Positions 29,774 to 40,101 of a stretch of 64,000 nt of DNA are shown here, one piece after another. The position numbers and the translations under genes were made by a program. Every line of letters starts with the position of its first letter. The stretch's first letter is position 1. The stretch spans positions 1,208,705-1,272,704 of the forward strand of contig NW_003314322.1 in the NCBI RefSeq assembly GCF_000143415.4, written 5' to 3'. The stretch is from Selaginella moellendorffii. Its lineage: Eukaryota; Streptophyta; Lycopodiopsida; Selaginellales; Selaginellaceae. The notes beneath the pieces are model-generated. The model had not been told where the DNA came from and ran no database searches. It saw only the letters and a list, made by a program, of their open reading frames with translations.

Positions 29774-32217
29774 GCTCTACTTCTTCCGAAACGCTGGAAG
29801 CATTAGCACAGGAGAAGCTACGAGCGAGTGCTCTGATTCTGGGGGCGCTCAAGGCATGCAGCAGCGCCAAGGATGGGAAGATCATCCATGGCAATGCCAT
29901 CCAGTTTGGAGCGATTGCGAACCTTTACGTGGCCAGTGGTCTGGTTCATATGTACGCTCGATGCGGCAGCATGGTGGATTCGCAGCGGGTCTTCGATGGG
30001 ATGGTCCAGCACGATGGGGTGTCGTGGAACTCGCTGATTCAAGGCTATGCCACCAATGGGGAAATGCCGAGAGCGTTGGGCATTTTGTCGCTGATGATCT
30101 GGGAGAGTGAGAAGAGTTCTTCCGTGATTCCGACACCTCGGACCTTTGTCGCTGCACTCAAGGGGTGTAGCAAGTTGGCGGTGGAAGAAGATGGAAGGCT
30201 GGTCAATGGAAAGCTTGTCAAGGTTTCTTCGCTCCAGAAAGTTTCGGAGATTCACTTGGTGGCTGCGAAGTATGGAAGGACAGACTCGACAAGCGTTTTC
30301 GTTGGCAACTCGCTGGTGGATTTGTATGCCAAGTGTGGGAGCCTGGAGGATGCTCGTCGGGTGTTTGATCGGATGGATAATCGCGACAGGGTTTCATGGA
30401 ACGTTTTGATGGCCGGATGTGCTTTTCACGGGGAGGAGGAGGCGAGTTTGGAGCTGTTCGAGCGGATGCTACTCCAGGGCTATGCAGCGAACTCTCGGAG
30501 CTTTGTCACGGCACTCAAGGCCTGCTCGAGTCTGGCAGAGAAGGAAGAAGCGATCAAGGGCTCACGGGATGGACAGTTTGTGAAGATCGTGGCTTTGGAG
30601 AAAGCTATGGCTATACACTCGCAGGCTGAGAGACTTGGCTTGGATGTTTACATGGCCAGCGCAGTGATCAGTCTATATGCAAGGTGTGGAAGCATCGTGA
30701 ACGGGCTAAAGGTTTTCGACAGGATGCTGTGCCGTGATCTCGTGATGTGGAACACGATGATTCTCGGGTGTGCCGAGAACCATGACGCGGAGCTCTCTTT
30801 GGAACTGTTCGAGGCGATGAGCAAGCATAGCTGTGAAGCTCCGAATGCTCGAACTTTAGTTGCGGTGCTCAAGGCATGCGTATATCTGGCCGAGAAAGAA
30901 GAAGAAGCGCAGGAGATTTGTGGGAAGAAGATTAGAGTCATGCTGCTCGAGCGAGGCATGGCTTTGCATGCTCGAGCCAAGGCAACCATGGAACTCAATG
31001 GCTTTCTAGCTTGCGCTCTCGTCGACCTGTACTCCAAAAGTGGGAGCTTGGTGGACAGTATGGCCGTGTTCGAAGCTATGGCGCATGATCCAGATGTTAC
31101 GTTGTGGACTGCTTTGATCACCGGGTGTGCTGACAATGGGGAAGAAGATCTAGCTCTTGAGCTCTTCTCTCAGATGCAAAGTCATGGAGGTTGTGCACCG
31201 GACGCTCATAGTTTTGTAGCGGCAATACGAGCTTGCGGGTCTAGCTTGGCAGCAGCGAAAGAATCCAGGGAGACGAAAGTGCTCGTGTGCTTGGAGAGAG
31301 GCATGGCTCTCCACTTCGAAGCTGCGAAACAAGGATTTGTATCGAACAAGTTCCTGGCCAGCGCTCTAGTCGACATGTACGTGAGATGCTCGAGCATGGA
31401 CGATGCTCGCAGGGTTTTTGCTGCGATCCAGCGTCCGGAGGTGGCAACTTGGAACACACTGCTTCTGGGATACGTAGAAAGCGGGCAAGGGGAGCTAGCT
31501 CTCGAGACTTACGAGCAAATGAAAGCTCGCGGTGGTCTGGAACCGAATGCTTCGACTCTTGGCCTCGCACTGAGGGCCTGTGGAGTGGCGAGAAGATTGG
31601 AAACTGGGAAGAGAGTCCATGGTGAGCTATGCAGGAGAGGCCTTGAAAGCGATGCTGTTCTAGCAACGTCGCTCATAGATTTCTACGCAAAGTTTGGCAG
31701 TCTAGACAACTCTCGCCAAGTGTTCGACTCGGTTTCTACAAGGGACGTGATCACCTGGAACGCATTGATAGCAGGATGGAGCAGCCAGGGGAGCTACACG
31801 AATTCTCTTGCATTGTTCTACGCCATGCAAGACGAGGATCTAAGGCCCAGCAGTGTCACCTTCGTCTCGCTTCTCAACGCTTGCAGCCATGCCGGGATGG
31901 TTGAGAGGGCGAGGAAGATCTTTCGTGCAATGGAGGAGTCGTCCAAGTTTGCCGTGACGCCTGGTATCGAGCACTATGGCTGCATGATCGATGTGCTTTG
32001 TCGAGCAAACCAGCTCGATGACGCAGTGGCTATGGTGCGAGGCATGCCTGTGGAAGCCAATGCCGTGGCCTGGACGATCATTCTCAACGAGTGCTGGAAG
32101 CGGCAAAACTTGGTGGTGGGAGCGCTTGCATTCGACGCACTACAGAGAATGGGTTTTACCACATCCTCGGCCTTCACCTTGATGACCAGAACTGAAGGAG
32201 CTGGACAAAGTTTATAA
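29713..32217 (+). CDS. Second long PPR frame, no usable start codon, overlapping the first
   Basis: Open frame of about 834 codons (29713-32217) in the -1 frame relative to the PPR gene upstream. The first in-frame ATG is only at the MYARCGSM repeat (about 29950), so conserved PPR sequence (ALKACSSAKDGKIIHGNA) precedes any AUG. It has about six PLS blocks (SLVDLYAKCGSLEDARRVF, VSWNVLMAGCAFHGE, LIDFYAKFGSLDNSRQVF) and ends in a shortened E-like part (CSHAGMVERARKIF, MIDVLCRANQLDDAVAMV), without E+ or DYW. Interpretations: the 3' part of one 1,850-residue gene broken by a single indel; a tandem gene that lost its 5' end by deletion; an unrecognised tiny intron; or a sequencing error. The intact length suggests the break is recent. 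Confidence 0.7.
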   Translation, partial: DVGRTGTSSQAKEELVLGNLSSTSSETLEALAQEKLRASALILGALKACSSAKDGKIIHGNAIQFGAIANLYVASGLVHMYARCGSMVDSQRVFDGMVQHDGVSWNSLIQGYATNGEMPRALGILSLMIWESEKSSSVIPTPRTFVAALKGCSKLAVEEDGRLVNGKLVKVSSLQKVSEIHLVAAKYGRTDSTSVFVGNSLVDLYAKCGSLEDARRVFDRMDNRDRVSWNVLMAGCAFHGEEEASLELFERMLLQGYAANSRSFVTALKACSSLAEKEEAIKGSRDGQFVKIVALEKAMAIHSQAERLGLDVYMASAVISLYARCGSIVNGLKVFDRMLCRDLVMWNTMILGCAENHDAELSLELFEAMSKHSCEAPNARTLVAVLKACVYLAEKEEEAQEICGKKIRVMLLERGMALHARAKATMELNGFLACALVDLYSKSGSLVDSMAVFEAMAHDPDVTLWTALITGCADNGEEDLALELFSQMQSHGGCAPDAHSFVAAIRACGSSLAAAKESRETKVLVCLERGMALHFEAAKQGFVSNKFLASALVDMYVRCSSMDDARRVFAAIQRPEVATWNTLLLGYVESGQGELALETYEQMKARGGLEPNASTLGLALRACGVARRLETGKRVHGELCRRGLESDAVLATSLIDFYAKFGSLDNSRQVFDSVSTRDVITWNALIAGWSSQGSYTNSLALFYAMQDEDLRPSSVTFVSLLNACSHAGMVERARKIFRAMEESSKFAVTPGIEHYGCMIDVLCRANQLDDAVAMVRGMPVEANAVAWTIILNECWKRQNLVVGALAFDALQRMGFTTSSAFTLMTRTEGAGQSL

Positions 32218-33090
32218 AGAGACTTCATCTATATCAAACACGTACAAGCAAGCTAGCTGTTTAGCTGGCGAGCCGATCCACATCGTCGTGCAGGCCCTGT
32301 TTGATAATCAAAGCCCGAGGTTTGCTTTGTATCTTTCCATTTGCTCGAGTAGAAATCTTATCTTGTAAGTTTTTTCTTGGCTTAATTTTCAATTTCTGGT
32401 CTTATAGACTCAGCAGCAAGCTGAAAGAAGAAAAGTCAAAGTGAAACACTGAGCACGAGAATTTCAGTCAAGCTGTGTTTTTTATATATGTTTTGATCTT
32501 ACAAGAAAAAACAATGCAGGAGATATACTCTTGTTATTCTCAATTGTCAAAAAAAAAAAAAAAAGTGGAGTGCGTGCCTGATCCAAATTTTAGGCCTTCA
32601 AACAAGTTCCCTCCCGAGACCTTGATAAGAATGGCTACGAAAATTAGTGTGTTGATTCTTGTTCTTCCTTTCTAACTAATTCATTTTCTTTGAATCGAAT
32701 TGGATCAGGGGATTTCTTTTTACTATGCTTGACACATATGTCATGATTAGAGCACGCTTTCTCTCCTATGCTCGATCGAGTTCAATGCGTGGGTTGATCC
32801 GGGCTGAGTCTTGCATCCTGAAAAACTCTGGTCATGGCGTCGATCGATGCTCAAACTAAAATCTGTTCGTTAATCGATGCAGCTCCTTATGCGGGATCTT
32901 AAGTCCTGGACGTCGATGATAGCCTCTTTTGCTTTCCAATGGAGATTCTCGCCGATCCAAGCATGGTCGCCTAGAATGCAATGCTAGCTGCGTATATTAG
33001 GAATAAGATTGTGTTACAGTCCGAGATGGAGGAAATTTCTACTGCCATGCCTGGATATTGCAAACCAGAAAAGTCATAGTGGAACACAGT
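32218..33090. other. Intergenic, nothing recognised
   Basis: 3' flank of the PPR genes. It includes an A-rich run near 32550-32566. ORFs are short and without recognisable motifs. Confidence 0.35.
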
Positions 33091-33838
33091 AAGCTGGTCC
33101 CGCGGTATTGACTCTATCGCAATTATTTTGTCAATCGTTTTTACCAGTCTCCAGTCTAAAAGTAAAGAAATAACATCAAGAAAAACTCAGAAAAATCATT
33201 TAGAAATCACAGTAGTTCGTCTGAAATAAAATACGCTCCTCTTAGTGTACATATTTAGAGTCAAGGCTTAAAACAACCAGCAACCACCGTTCCTCTGTCT
33301 CTGAAACCACAAGGAGTCCAGAAATAATTTATGCGCATACAAGGTTATTGGATTGAACTCCAAGATCCATGACTTCAATTCTCTTCTTTAGACAGCTTGC
33401 TTATGTTCGAGGCAGCAAAAGACGCCTCCCAATTCTTTCCATCGAAGCACTTGACTTGGACGTCGCGCAGCGTGCCAGGATCCACACAATGCACAGTCAC
33501 AGACACCCCGTCCGGATTGGAGCGCGGCTTATAGTAGGAGCAGATCCCACACACCTTGCAAAACAGATGCTTGGCCTGGTGCGTCCCAAACGTGTAGAGC
33601 GAGAGCCACTCCTCGGATCCGGGCTGAAGCCGAAACCTGGCCTCAGGAACAATGAAACTCGTGTTCCTTCGCATGGCACAATTGGAGCAATCGCACTCCC
33701 ACACAACAACGCTGGCCGGGGCGTCCACCTCCCACCGCACGCGACCGCAGTGGCAGCCGCCCTTGTGTGTCACAAGGCCCTCCATCGCACAAACACAAGC
33801 TCACTAGATCACTGAATTCTCTATACCCGAGGATAACG
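33091..33838. repeat. Tandem duplication unit 1 (GFA/CENP-V gene)
   Basis: This segment and 34007-34775 share almost all sequence, from AAGCTGGTCCCGC...TATTGAC on the left through the gene to TCTATACC.GAGGATAACG on the right. The unit is about 0.75 kb with a roughly 165-bp unshared spacer. Confidence 0.85.
33375..33785 (-). CDS. CENP-V/GFA-domain zinc protein, 136 residues, copy 1
   Basis: Small single-domain protein of the GFA (Mss4-fold) family, which includes glutathione-dependent formaldehyde-activating enzymes and the CENP-V proteins; most plant members have no proven reaction. Intronless. The zinc-ligand cysteines are all present: CHC at residues 11-13, CDCSNC at 31-36 and CKVCGIC at 76-82. 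Length is normal for the domain. The start is the first ATG (MEGLVTHKGGCHCG). A near-identical tandem copy lies about 0.93 kb away on the same strand, so the pair is a recent duplication. The substrate is unknown. Confidence 0.88.
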   Translation of the reverse strand: MEGLVTHKGGCHCGRVRWEVDAPASVVVWECDCSNCAMRRNTSFIVPEARFRLQPGSEEWLSLYTFGTHQAKHLFCKVCGICSYYKPRSNPDGVSVTVHCVDPGTLRDVQVKCFDGKNWEASFAASNISKLSKEEN

Positions 33839-34006
33839 CTTTTACGGAATTTCCCAACTTTTGCAATAAAAGCCATCACAATCACACCTGATTCTAATGC
33901 TTAATTGTGAAGGCTCCTCATATAAATCCTACATACCTTCACATTTTAACAACGCTTTGTGGTGCTTACTTGATTAAAGTGAGACCATTTGGAGGTCCCA
34001 CTTAAA

Positions 34007-34775
34007 AAGCTGGTCCCGCAGTATTGACTCTATTGCAATTGTTTTGTCATTCGTTCTTACCAGTTTCCAGTCGAAAAGTAAGGAAATAACATCAAGAAAA
34101 ACTCAGAAAAATCATTTAAAAATCACAGTATCTTTCTGAGTTCATCTGAAATAAAACACGCTCCTCTTAGTGTACATATTCAGAGTCAAGGCTTAAAACA
34201 ACCAGCAACCACCGGTCCTCTGTCTCTCAAACCACAAGGAGTCCAGAAATAATTTATGCGCATACAAAGTTATTGGATTGAACTAATGGCTAATGTCCAA
34301 GATCCATGACTTCAATTCTCTCCTTTAGACAGCTTGCTTGTGTCCGAGGCAGCAAAAGACGCGTCATTCTTTCCGTCGAAGCACTTGACTTGGACGTCGC
34401 GCAGCGTGCCAGGATCCACACAATGCACAGTCACAGCCACCACGTCCGGATTGATGCGCGGCTTAAAGTAGGAGCAAATCCCACACACCTTGCAAAACAG
34501 ATGCTTGGCCTGGTGCGTCCCAAACGTGTAGAGCGAGAGCCACTCCTCGGAGCCGGGCTGAAGCCGAAACCTGGCCTCGGGAACAATGAAATGCGTGTTC
34601 CTTCGCATGGCACAATTGGAGCAATTGCACTCCCACACAACAACGCTGGCCGGGGCGTCCACCTCCCACCGCACGCGGCCGCAGTGGCAGCCGCCTTTGT
34701 GTGTCACAAGGCCCTCCATCGCTCTAGATCCACAAACACAAGCTCACTAGATCACTGAATTCTCTATACCTGAGG
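34007..34775. repeat. Tandem duplication unit 2 (GFA/CENP-V gene)
   Basis: Direct copy of 33091-33838. It differs by scattered substitutions and a few small indels, for example TCTTTCTGAG near 34131 and AATGGCTAATGT near 34284. Confidence 0.85.
34312..34719 (-). CDS. CENP-V/GFA-domain zinc protein, 135 residues, copy 2
   Basis: Paralogue of the protein at 33375-33785 with the same cysteine sets (CHC, CNCSNC, CKVCGIC) and the same start and end. Differences are few: HFIVPE for SFIVPE, FKPRINPDVVAV for YKPRSNPDGVSV, and one codon missing where KNWEASF becomes KNDASF. The frame is intact, so both copies look functional. Family function as for copy 1; the reaction is unknown. Confidence 0.88.
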   Translation of the reverse strand: MEGLVTHKGGCHCGRVRWEVDAPASVVVWECNCSNCAMRRNTHFIVPEARFRLQPGSEEWLSLYTFGTHQAKHLFCKVCGICSYFKPRINPDVVAVTVHCVDPGTLRDVQVKCFDGKNDASFAASDTSKLSKGEN

Positions 34776-34849
34776 ATAACGATGCCAAAATGAGAACAGT
34801 GTTTACCTATGGACTCTTTTTTTATCTTTAGTATGATGACGCCGACCTC

Positions 34850-35030
34850 GAATCGCGATGAGCAGTATGAGCTACGTCGGTACGATCGGCCTCGTCGAGG
34901 GCTCCAGTAGGGAGAGTAGCCAGGCGACGCTGAGCGTTCCCTTCTGCCACGAGAAGATGGGGAGTATCCCCTCCTTGAAGAATGCCTGTACTCGCTGCGT
35001 CTCCTTGAGTAGGCTGTCGAAATCAAACAT
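34850..35030 (-). pseudogene. RS-domain exon relic of an SR splicing factor
   Basis: On the minus strand one frame is dense in RS/SR and YSP pairs: SRRRSEYRHSSRRGYSP, GRRERSASPGYSP, SPRRGRSYRRSSY. This resembles the C-terminal RS domain of SR/SCL-type splicing factors. It is preceded by a TTTCGACAG acceptor-like site. No RRM is found next to it, and the frame runs on into noncoding sequence. A stray exon, possibly part of a decayed gene. Confidence 0.5.
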
Positions 35031-36126
35031 GGAAGTCATCAAAGAGACGTAAGAAAAAAGGAAAGAAACAGAGGCTTGAGAAGCGAAGGAACTTACAGAC
35101 TTCTCCTATGCAATGTGGCAATTTCTCAGAGAGGCCAAGTTTTTCAGGAACCCAGCTATCTGGGTTCAAATCCTGGCAATGGATGCAAGATTTTCCTTTT
35201 CTTTTCCATCTGATTCAATTCACCGCAGTTTCAATTAGCATTCATGGCGTGGAACACCAAAACTCGTGCATGAGTGCTGTGTGGTGTGGATGTAAGAGCA
35301 ACCTCAACAGCTTTGCAGCATGTCCAGGAGAGAGGATTTTTAACCCAATTTTCAGTACTGATTTCCTTTGAAATTATTCAGAGATGAAGTAGTTTCACAA
35401 CACCCATTATGAAGCACCAAAACATTTGGAAGTGCTTTGTTACAATGTTCGCACCTACGGTGAGAATATATAAAGATAGAATTGCTTAACCCTGGCCCCC
35501 GTCATGTCTATCACGCGTTAAGTCGGTGCGTTTCATGGCTGGATTTGACATTTCCATTCGTTAAGTCGGCGTGTTCCATGGCTGGATTTCGTTAAGTCAC
35601 AGCGGCTTCGCTCCATCCATGGCAGCTTGTCGCTAAGTTCTTGAGCTAGAATAATGCACCATCTTTGTTAAAATGCAGAGAAACAGTCTGTATGTCTTGC
35701 TATTTAACTATTACTTATTGGAGTCTTCCACCACGTAAGCGCTGAGAGTTTCCATGATGTATATTTTAACATAGTGGATTGATATTGGAGCGAACAAGGA
35801 GTTGCTGGAACTTGGGCATTGCATCAGACCCATCTTGAAACACAAACCAAAGAAACTTTTTTATGAAGTCCAGATTTAAGAAAAGAATCAACGTGAATCC
35901 CCCACTAGATACAACAGTTTAGAAATCCTTTTTCACCAGACCAAGCAGCATCCATATCTGGGTTTGCTTTCAAGGCCACCTCGCACAAAGCTCTTCTTCT
36001 TCTCGCAGAACTCCCTAGAACTTGCTCTGAGACATCACTTTGAAGTGTTTGTAAAGCAGCTTTTCCTCACTCAATAACTTATATGGTGAGGACCATCATT
36101 TGCTTGGACATATACAACAGGCAATG
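35031..36126. other. Intergenic with short imperfect repeats
   Basis: A CGTTAAGTCGG...TTCATGGCTGGATTT unit recurs two to three times at about 35513-35600. Otherwise nothing recognised. Confidence 0.35.
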
Positions 36127-36730
36127 TTATTGGTAGGTTTTCACTGCCAAACTGCTGAAGTTCATCGTGGGCACCTCGGTCACCGGCGTCACGGGCAGCA
36201 CCTGGATGCCCAGCCGGACCTCCAGCCACTCGGGCGGACCGAACCAGAGAGCCGTGTCGCGCTTGTTGGCCCAGAGCACCCCGATCATCCGGTTGCGCGC
36301 CACAAACTCGGCCTCGTACAGCTCGCTGCCCAGCGGTACGTGCCACAGCGACTGCACGGCGTGCGTCTCGAAGGCCACCAGCGTGACGCCGAGCTCGGCC
36401 AGCGCCGCGTCGTGGAAGGCGGAGCCCAGCAGCGACGCCGCGTAGTACGAGTTGACGGCCTCGCTGGTGCTCTCCTGGTTGCGGCCCTCGGCGAAGTTCT
36501 TGAGCCACGAGTGCATGAGCCAGTGGTGATCGTTGTACATTCCAAGGCCAAAGTCGGCACCACTGTTGGCAGCACCGTCGCTGCTCCCCACTGGCGATCG
36601 TAGCCAATGCTGTTACTCATGTTTAGATTGACAGCGTGGTTACTGTCCAGCCACTGCGGCTATGAGCGCGAGCCGCGCAGCACGGGCAGCGGCCTTGCCG
36701 AAGAAGTACGTGGACGAGTTCACTATGACG
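36127..36730 (-). pseudogene. GH81 endo-1,3-beta-glucanase relic
   Basis: On the minus strand, FFGKAAARAARLALIA (about 36710-36660), then after a frame change NSGADFGLGMYNDHHW, then directly GRNQESTSEAVNSYYA, WHVPLGSELYEAEFVARN and GVLWANKRDTALWFG, ending with LGIQVLPVTPVTEV. This is the C-terminal catalytic part of glycoside hydrolase family 81 (1,3-beta-glucan hydrolysis). Roughly 50-60 residues that normally lie between YNDHH and GRNQESTSEA are deleted, and the frame shifts near 36600. The upstream two-thirds of the gene is missing. Nonfunctional. Confidence 0.8.
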
Positions 36731-37189
36731 CCCGGGAGGTCATATAAGGCATACAAGGCCATCTGGAGTGGCAGAGGTGATGGCATGATCAAGTACGTGA
36801 TAGGGACTCCTAGTTTTGTCAAGAGCGTTAGTAACCACTGCGGTTGGTTATCTTTATTACAAAGCATCAATGCTATGGAGATGGCTTAAACTCAAGACAC
36901 TCAGTGTGAGAAGACTCACTAAATAAAAGTTCTAAAGCAAACTGGAGCTGATATATTATTTTTCTTTTTGTTTTCTTCTGGGTGGAGTCTTGAATAGGGA
37001 AGAAATAAGAAGAAAAGATGGTGACTTTGTGCATTTATGCAAATTGGAAATCTCAACAGATGGCATGTTGTGGAATGGAAAGTAATATTGCATTCAACCA
37101 TTTTGTTTAAGGATTTGAGTCAATTCTTTTGAACCTGAATTTCTTTTTATCTGTAAGAGTCTTAACCATGTTGGTTTCACCAAGAACCA

Positions 37190-37837
37190 GTATATGCTCC
37201 TGTGTGGGGAACGATTTGTGAAGGCCCCTTGTAAAGTGCTGCGTGAGGCGTTCATTTTGGCATACATCAAGGATCTTAAGGCTCTTGCGTCGCTTGAGGA
37301 TTTTGAAAGCGAGGAAGATGTTGAAATGGTTCTATGGTTGAGGACTGAGACGGTGCACATAGTTGTGGACTATGCGAACTTGATGGTTTGCGATCGAAGT
37401 AAGAGCCTTTGGTCGCAAAGGTGAAGGCTCCGGTTCCCAGGCTGTCACAAACAACCACCCAAACGTTGGTGTGTTATCCAGGGAGATTCCGAAGAAGCTT
37501 CAGTAGGAAAACTTCCGAGTTTAAATTCAGTCCGGTTTTGTGTTTGTTTCTCGCTCTGCAGGAGGATGAAGCTGTCGCTTACTTGAAGCATACATCAGGC
37601 AAAACCGAAGAGGTGTGTCAATTACGTGCAAGGAGGATCCATCATTATACTGGCTGGGTGCCGGGGCTGCTTTCGCAATACCTGACGAAAAAATGCGTAG
37701 TCAAGCAGACTAGGAGATTGCTGCTAAAAGGTGTTTCGGATGCTTTGCATTCGGACGACGAGGTTCTCACAGCTGTCGCAGAAGGGCGTTTGAAATACGA
37801 GCTGTCAGATGCTTTGGATTCCGGGTGCTACTTCTGA
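37190..37837 (+). pseudogene. Unidentified two-exon gene relic
   Basis: 37190-37422 encodes NQYMLLCGERFVKAPCKVLREAF and ends in a WSQR-GTGAAG donor-like site. A TCTGCAG acceptor at about 37560 opens EDEAVAYLKHTSGKTEEV through LLLKGVSDALHSDDEVLTAVAEG to a stop at 37837. The exon-like arrangement suggests a former gene, perhaps part of the transposon-like complex that follows. I do not recognise the family. Confidence 0.3.
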
Positions 37838-37974
37838 GGGCAAGATGGCAAGGGCCGCTGCTTGGCACCATCAATGCTGCATGGCCGCTAGAGAAATCCT
37901 CGATTTCATTCGTTATGAAATATCAATTAAATTCCTTTCACATATGCACGTGACGTGGCAATCTTGGCTTATGT

Positions 37975-38001
37975 GGCAAGTGATGTGCCACATCACTTGC
38001 C
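37975..38001. repeat. 27-nt perfect palindrome
   Basis: GGCAAGTGATGTG and its exact complement CACATCACTTGCC are separated by one C (37988). It lies immediately before the first copy of a duplicated transposase-like exon, as a foldback or junction between two inserted pieces would. Confidence 0.8.
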
Positions 38002-38011
38002 GGAGGACCCT

Positions 38012-38230
38012 TGGTTTTTTTTATTTCTTTTTCTTTCGTCTAAACTTTGCTATGCAGGTTACTTTGGGAACGCCTAAGTCGATTACAAACAATAGATGGC
38101 CTTCTCTTGGTACGAATTGGAAGGCAGAAGAGTACATAAAGTTTGTCCTGCTACAGACGACAGTTGTGGCTCTCGAAACAGAGACTCGCTGGAGGCGCTG
38201 GAGGAGAGAGGCAGCATCCAGGTATTGAAA
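38012..38230 (+). repeat. Duplicated transposase-like exon, copy 1
   Basis: CTTTCGTCTAAACTTTGC, a GCTATGCAG acceptor and an exon with PKSITNNRWPSLGTNWKAEEYIKFVLL are repeated almost exactly at 38823-39000. In this copy the frame runs on to a stop at about 38226 and is followed by an acidic stretch (DEEVDCDEEVNEEVNLDEEV) ending at 38432. Confidence 0.6.
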
Positions 38231-38822
38231 TCCAGTACCTCCGATCTGATCTTTTGGCCACCATGGCGATTCCAAGTCCTTAGCTGCCGCTGCATGCTCT
38301 GCGGATATTGGAGCTCCGATCAACATCGCTGATGAAGAGGTGGATTGCGATGAAGAGGTGAATGAAGAGGTGAATCTGGATGAAGAGGTTTTAAATGTGG
38401 TGACCAAGCAGGATGCCGGTGATGCAAATTCCTGACAACAAAAGTTGGAACTTCATATTTCTACGATAAGAACAGGTTTTGTTTGTGATCATGACAATCT
38501 CGTCCATACTCATATTTTTATGCAGGTATCAACTCAGATTTCCTCCTGTAAAGAGAACGGCCCAGGAGATGCTAGCAGCGATTGATCAATAAAAAAATAC
38601 AAAGGACTTGACAAAAGTAAAGAGGACATACTAACAGCTGCTGGACTGAGTGGAGAGTCAATCTTATGGAGGCTCCATCATCTATACTCCTTCAATCCTA
38701 TCTCAGTTTCTCATAGATCCCATGCGCCGACTTTGCTTGAACCTTTTCAAAATATTTTGCGATTACTTGCTTTCGCTCACGACCATGAAGGATGGTATTG
38801 ATTCTGCTCTGGAGAAGGTATG

Positions 38823-39740
38823 ATCCTTGGTTTTTTTATTTCTTTTTCTTTCGTCTAAACTTTGCTATGCAGGTTACTTTTGCAGCGCCTAAGTCGATTA
38901 CAAACAATAGATGGCCTTCTCTTGGTACGAATTGGAAGGCGGAAGAGTACATAAAGTTCGTCTTGTTACATAGACAGTTGTGGCTCTCGACACAGAGACT
39001 CGCGATATTGGTTGTATAATCATGGACATAGCACATCTCTGCTTTGTGAATTCGAAAGTCTATGGCTGGAGCAACACCGATCGTACCACAGTTCAGAGGC
39101 TTTTAGTAGCTGCAAGAATAAAAAATCCTGGATTTGGTGCCACGACTGGAGCATTGCAGCACATGATTGGTGTGTTTGAGACCTTCTCCTGTTAGTGCTA
39201 CAATGAATGTGTTTTCTTTTTACCAGGTGTGGAACTAGTCAATGATATTTCTCGACATGGTAGTCATTTGAGGTATTGGAGCTGGGAATTTGAGAGGTGT
39301 GTTAAAACGTTTCTCAAAGTTCCGCCTAACAACAAGGACGAAGAATTATCACACTTTACTATGCTCGCATGACATAAGAAACTAGACGAAGATCAGGTGT
39401 GTTCTAGCTTTCTTGAGTGTGTTTTGCTTAGCTTTTACCATCTAACTCCTACAGCTTATACCGTCCAATCGAAACTCTAGACTTTATCAAAACTCCGTGA
39501 TAAAGCCTGACGTTCCAAGCAAGCTGATCACCACTAGTTGTTTGAAGACATCGTCGATTGTTAAAGCTCGTGAGCTCTGGGAGCAAGGACGCAACATTTC
39601 TGATGAGATTTCTTTGCACCTGCTTGTAAAAGGTAAGAAAAACACTGATGTTTTAGGCTGACTTCCAATCTAAATGCTTTCAGGCGTAGTTATTGGGAAG
39701 ACAGTTTTGGAATTCAGAGTTATTCCTGGCGTTTCAAGCG
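38823..39740 (+). pseudogene. Tnp2/CACTA-like transposase-associated exon series, decayed
   Basis: Exons with plausible GT-AG borders: from 38873 (PKSITNNRWPSLGTNWKAEEYIKFVLL), a piece with DIAHLCFVNSKVYGWSNTD, from about 39229 (LVNDISRHGSHLRYWSWEFERCVKTFL then VPPNNKDEELSHFTML, followed by an in-frame TGA), and 39456-39632 (LITTSCLKTSSIVKARELWEQG). The pattern of a GHLR.YW.FEFER phrase followed by a Pro-Asn-Asn-rich stretch resembles the region downstream of Tnp2 in plant CACTA (CMC) transposons. This rests on resemblance by eye; a stop and frame breaks show decay. Confidence 0.35.
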
Positions 39741-39767
39741 GTCCAAGTTTTTAGAAAGGTCTTTTAC

Positions 39768-40101
39768 GAGCAGCGAGCAGCAGCGAGCAGTAGGAAGCAG
39801 CAATGAGCAGCAGGGAGCAGTAGGGAGCAGTAGGGAGCAGCAGGGAGGAACTTGGCAGCGCACTCCAGATGGCGCCAGCCAGGCATGAGATGACGATGAG
39901 CATGGAGTTGGCGGTGGACAAGGTGCTCAGCCTGAGGTGCTAGCAGGAGGAGAGCAGTGGCAAGGTGGTGGTGGCAGAGGAGGAGGAGCCTGATGTGGCT
40001 CAGCAGCTAGCAGCAGCAAGTGAGCCAGCAGCAGTGAGCAGCCCAGCAGCAGTGAGCAGCCAGCAGTAGAGAGCGGCACGAGCAGCAGCAGCGAGCTAGC
40101 T
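39768..40101 (+). repeat. AGC/GAGCAG-rich low-complexity tract
   Basis: Irregular GAGCAGCA, GGGAGCAGTA and CAGCAGTGAGCAGC units at 39768-39846 and again at 40000-40101, separated by about 150 bp of purine-rich sequence. No coding frame is convincing. Confidence 0.75.

Noticed and set aside
29764-29811. A small intron joining the two long PPR frames
   Set aside because: The only acceptor-like site (GCACAG at about 29811) does not combine in frame with any GT donor near the end of the first frame, so no splice solution was found by eye.
39768-40101. Possible CRISPR-like array or coding polyserine/glutamine tract
   Set aside because: Irregular simple-sequence AGC/GAGCAG repeats with no uniform repeat-spacer layout and no supported frame.
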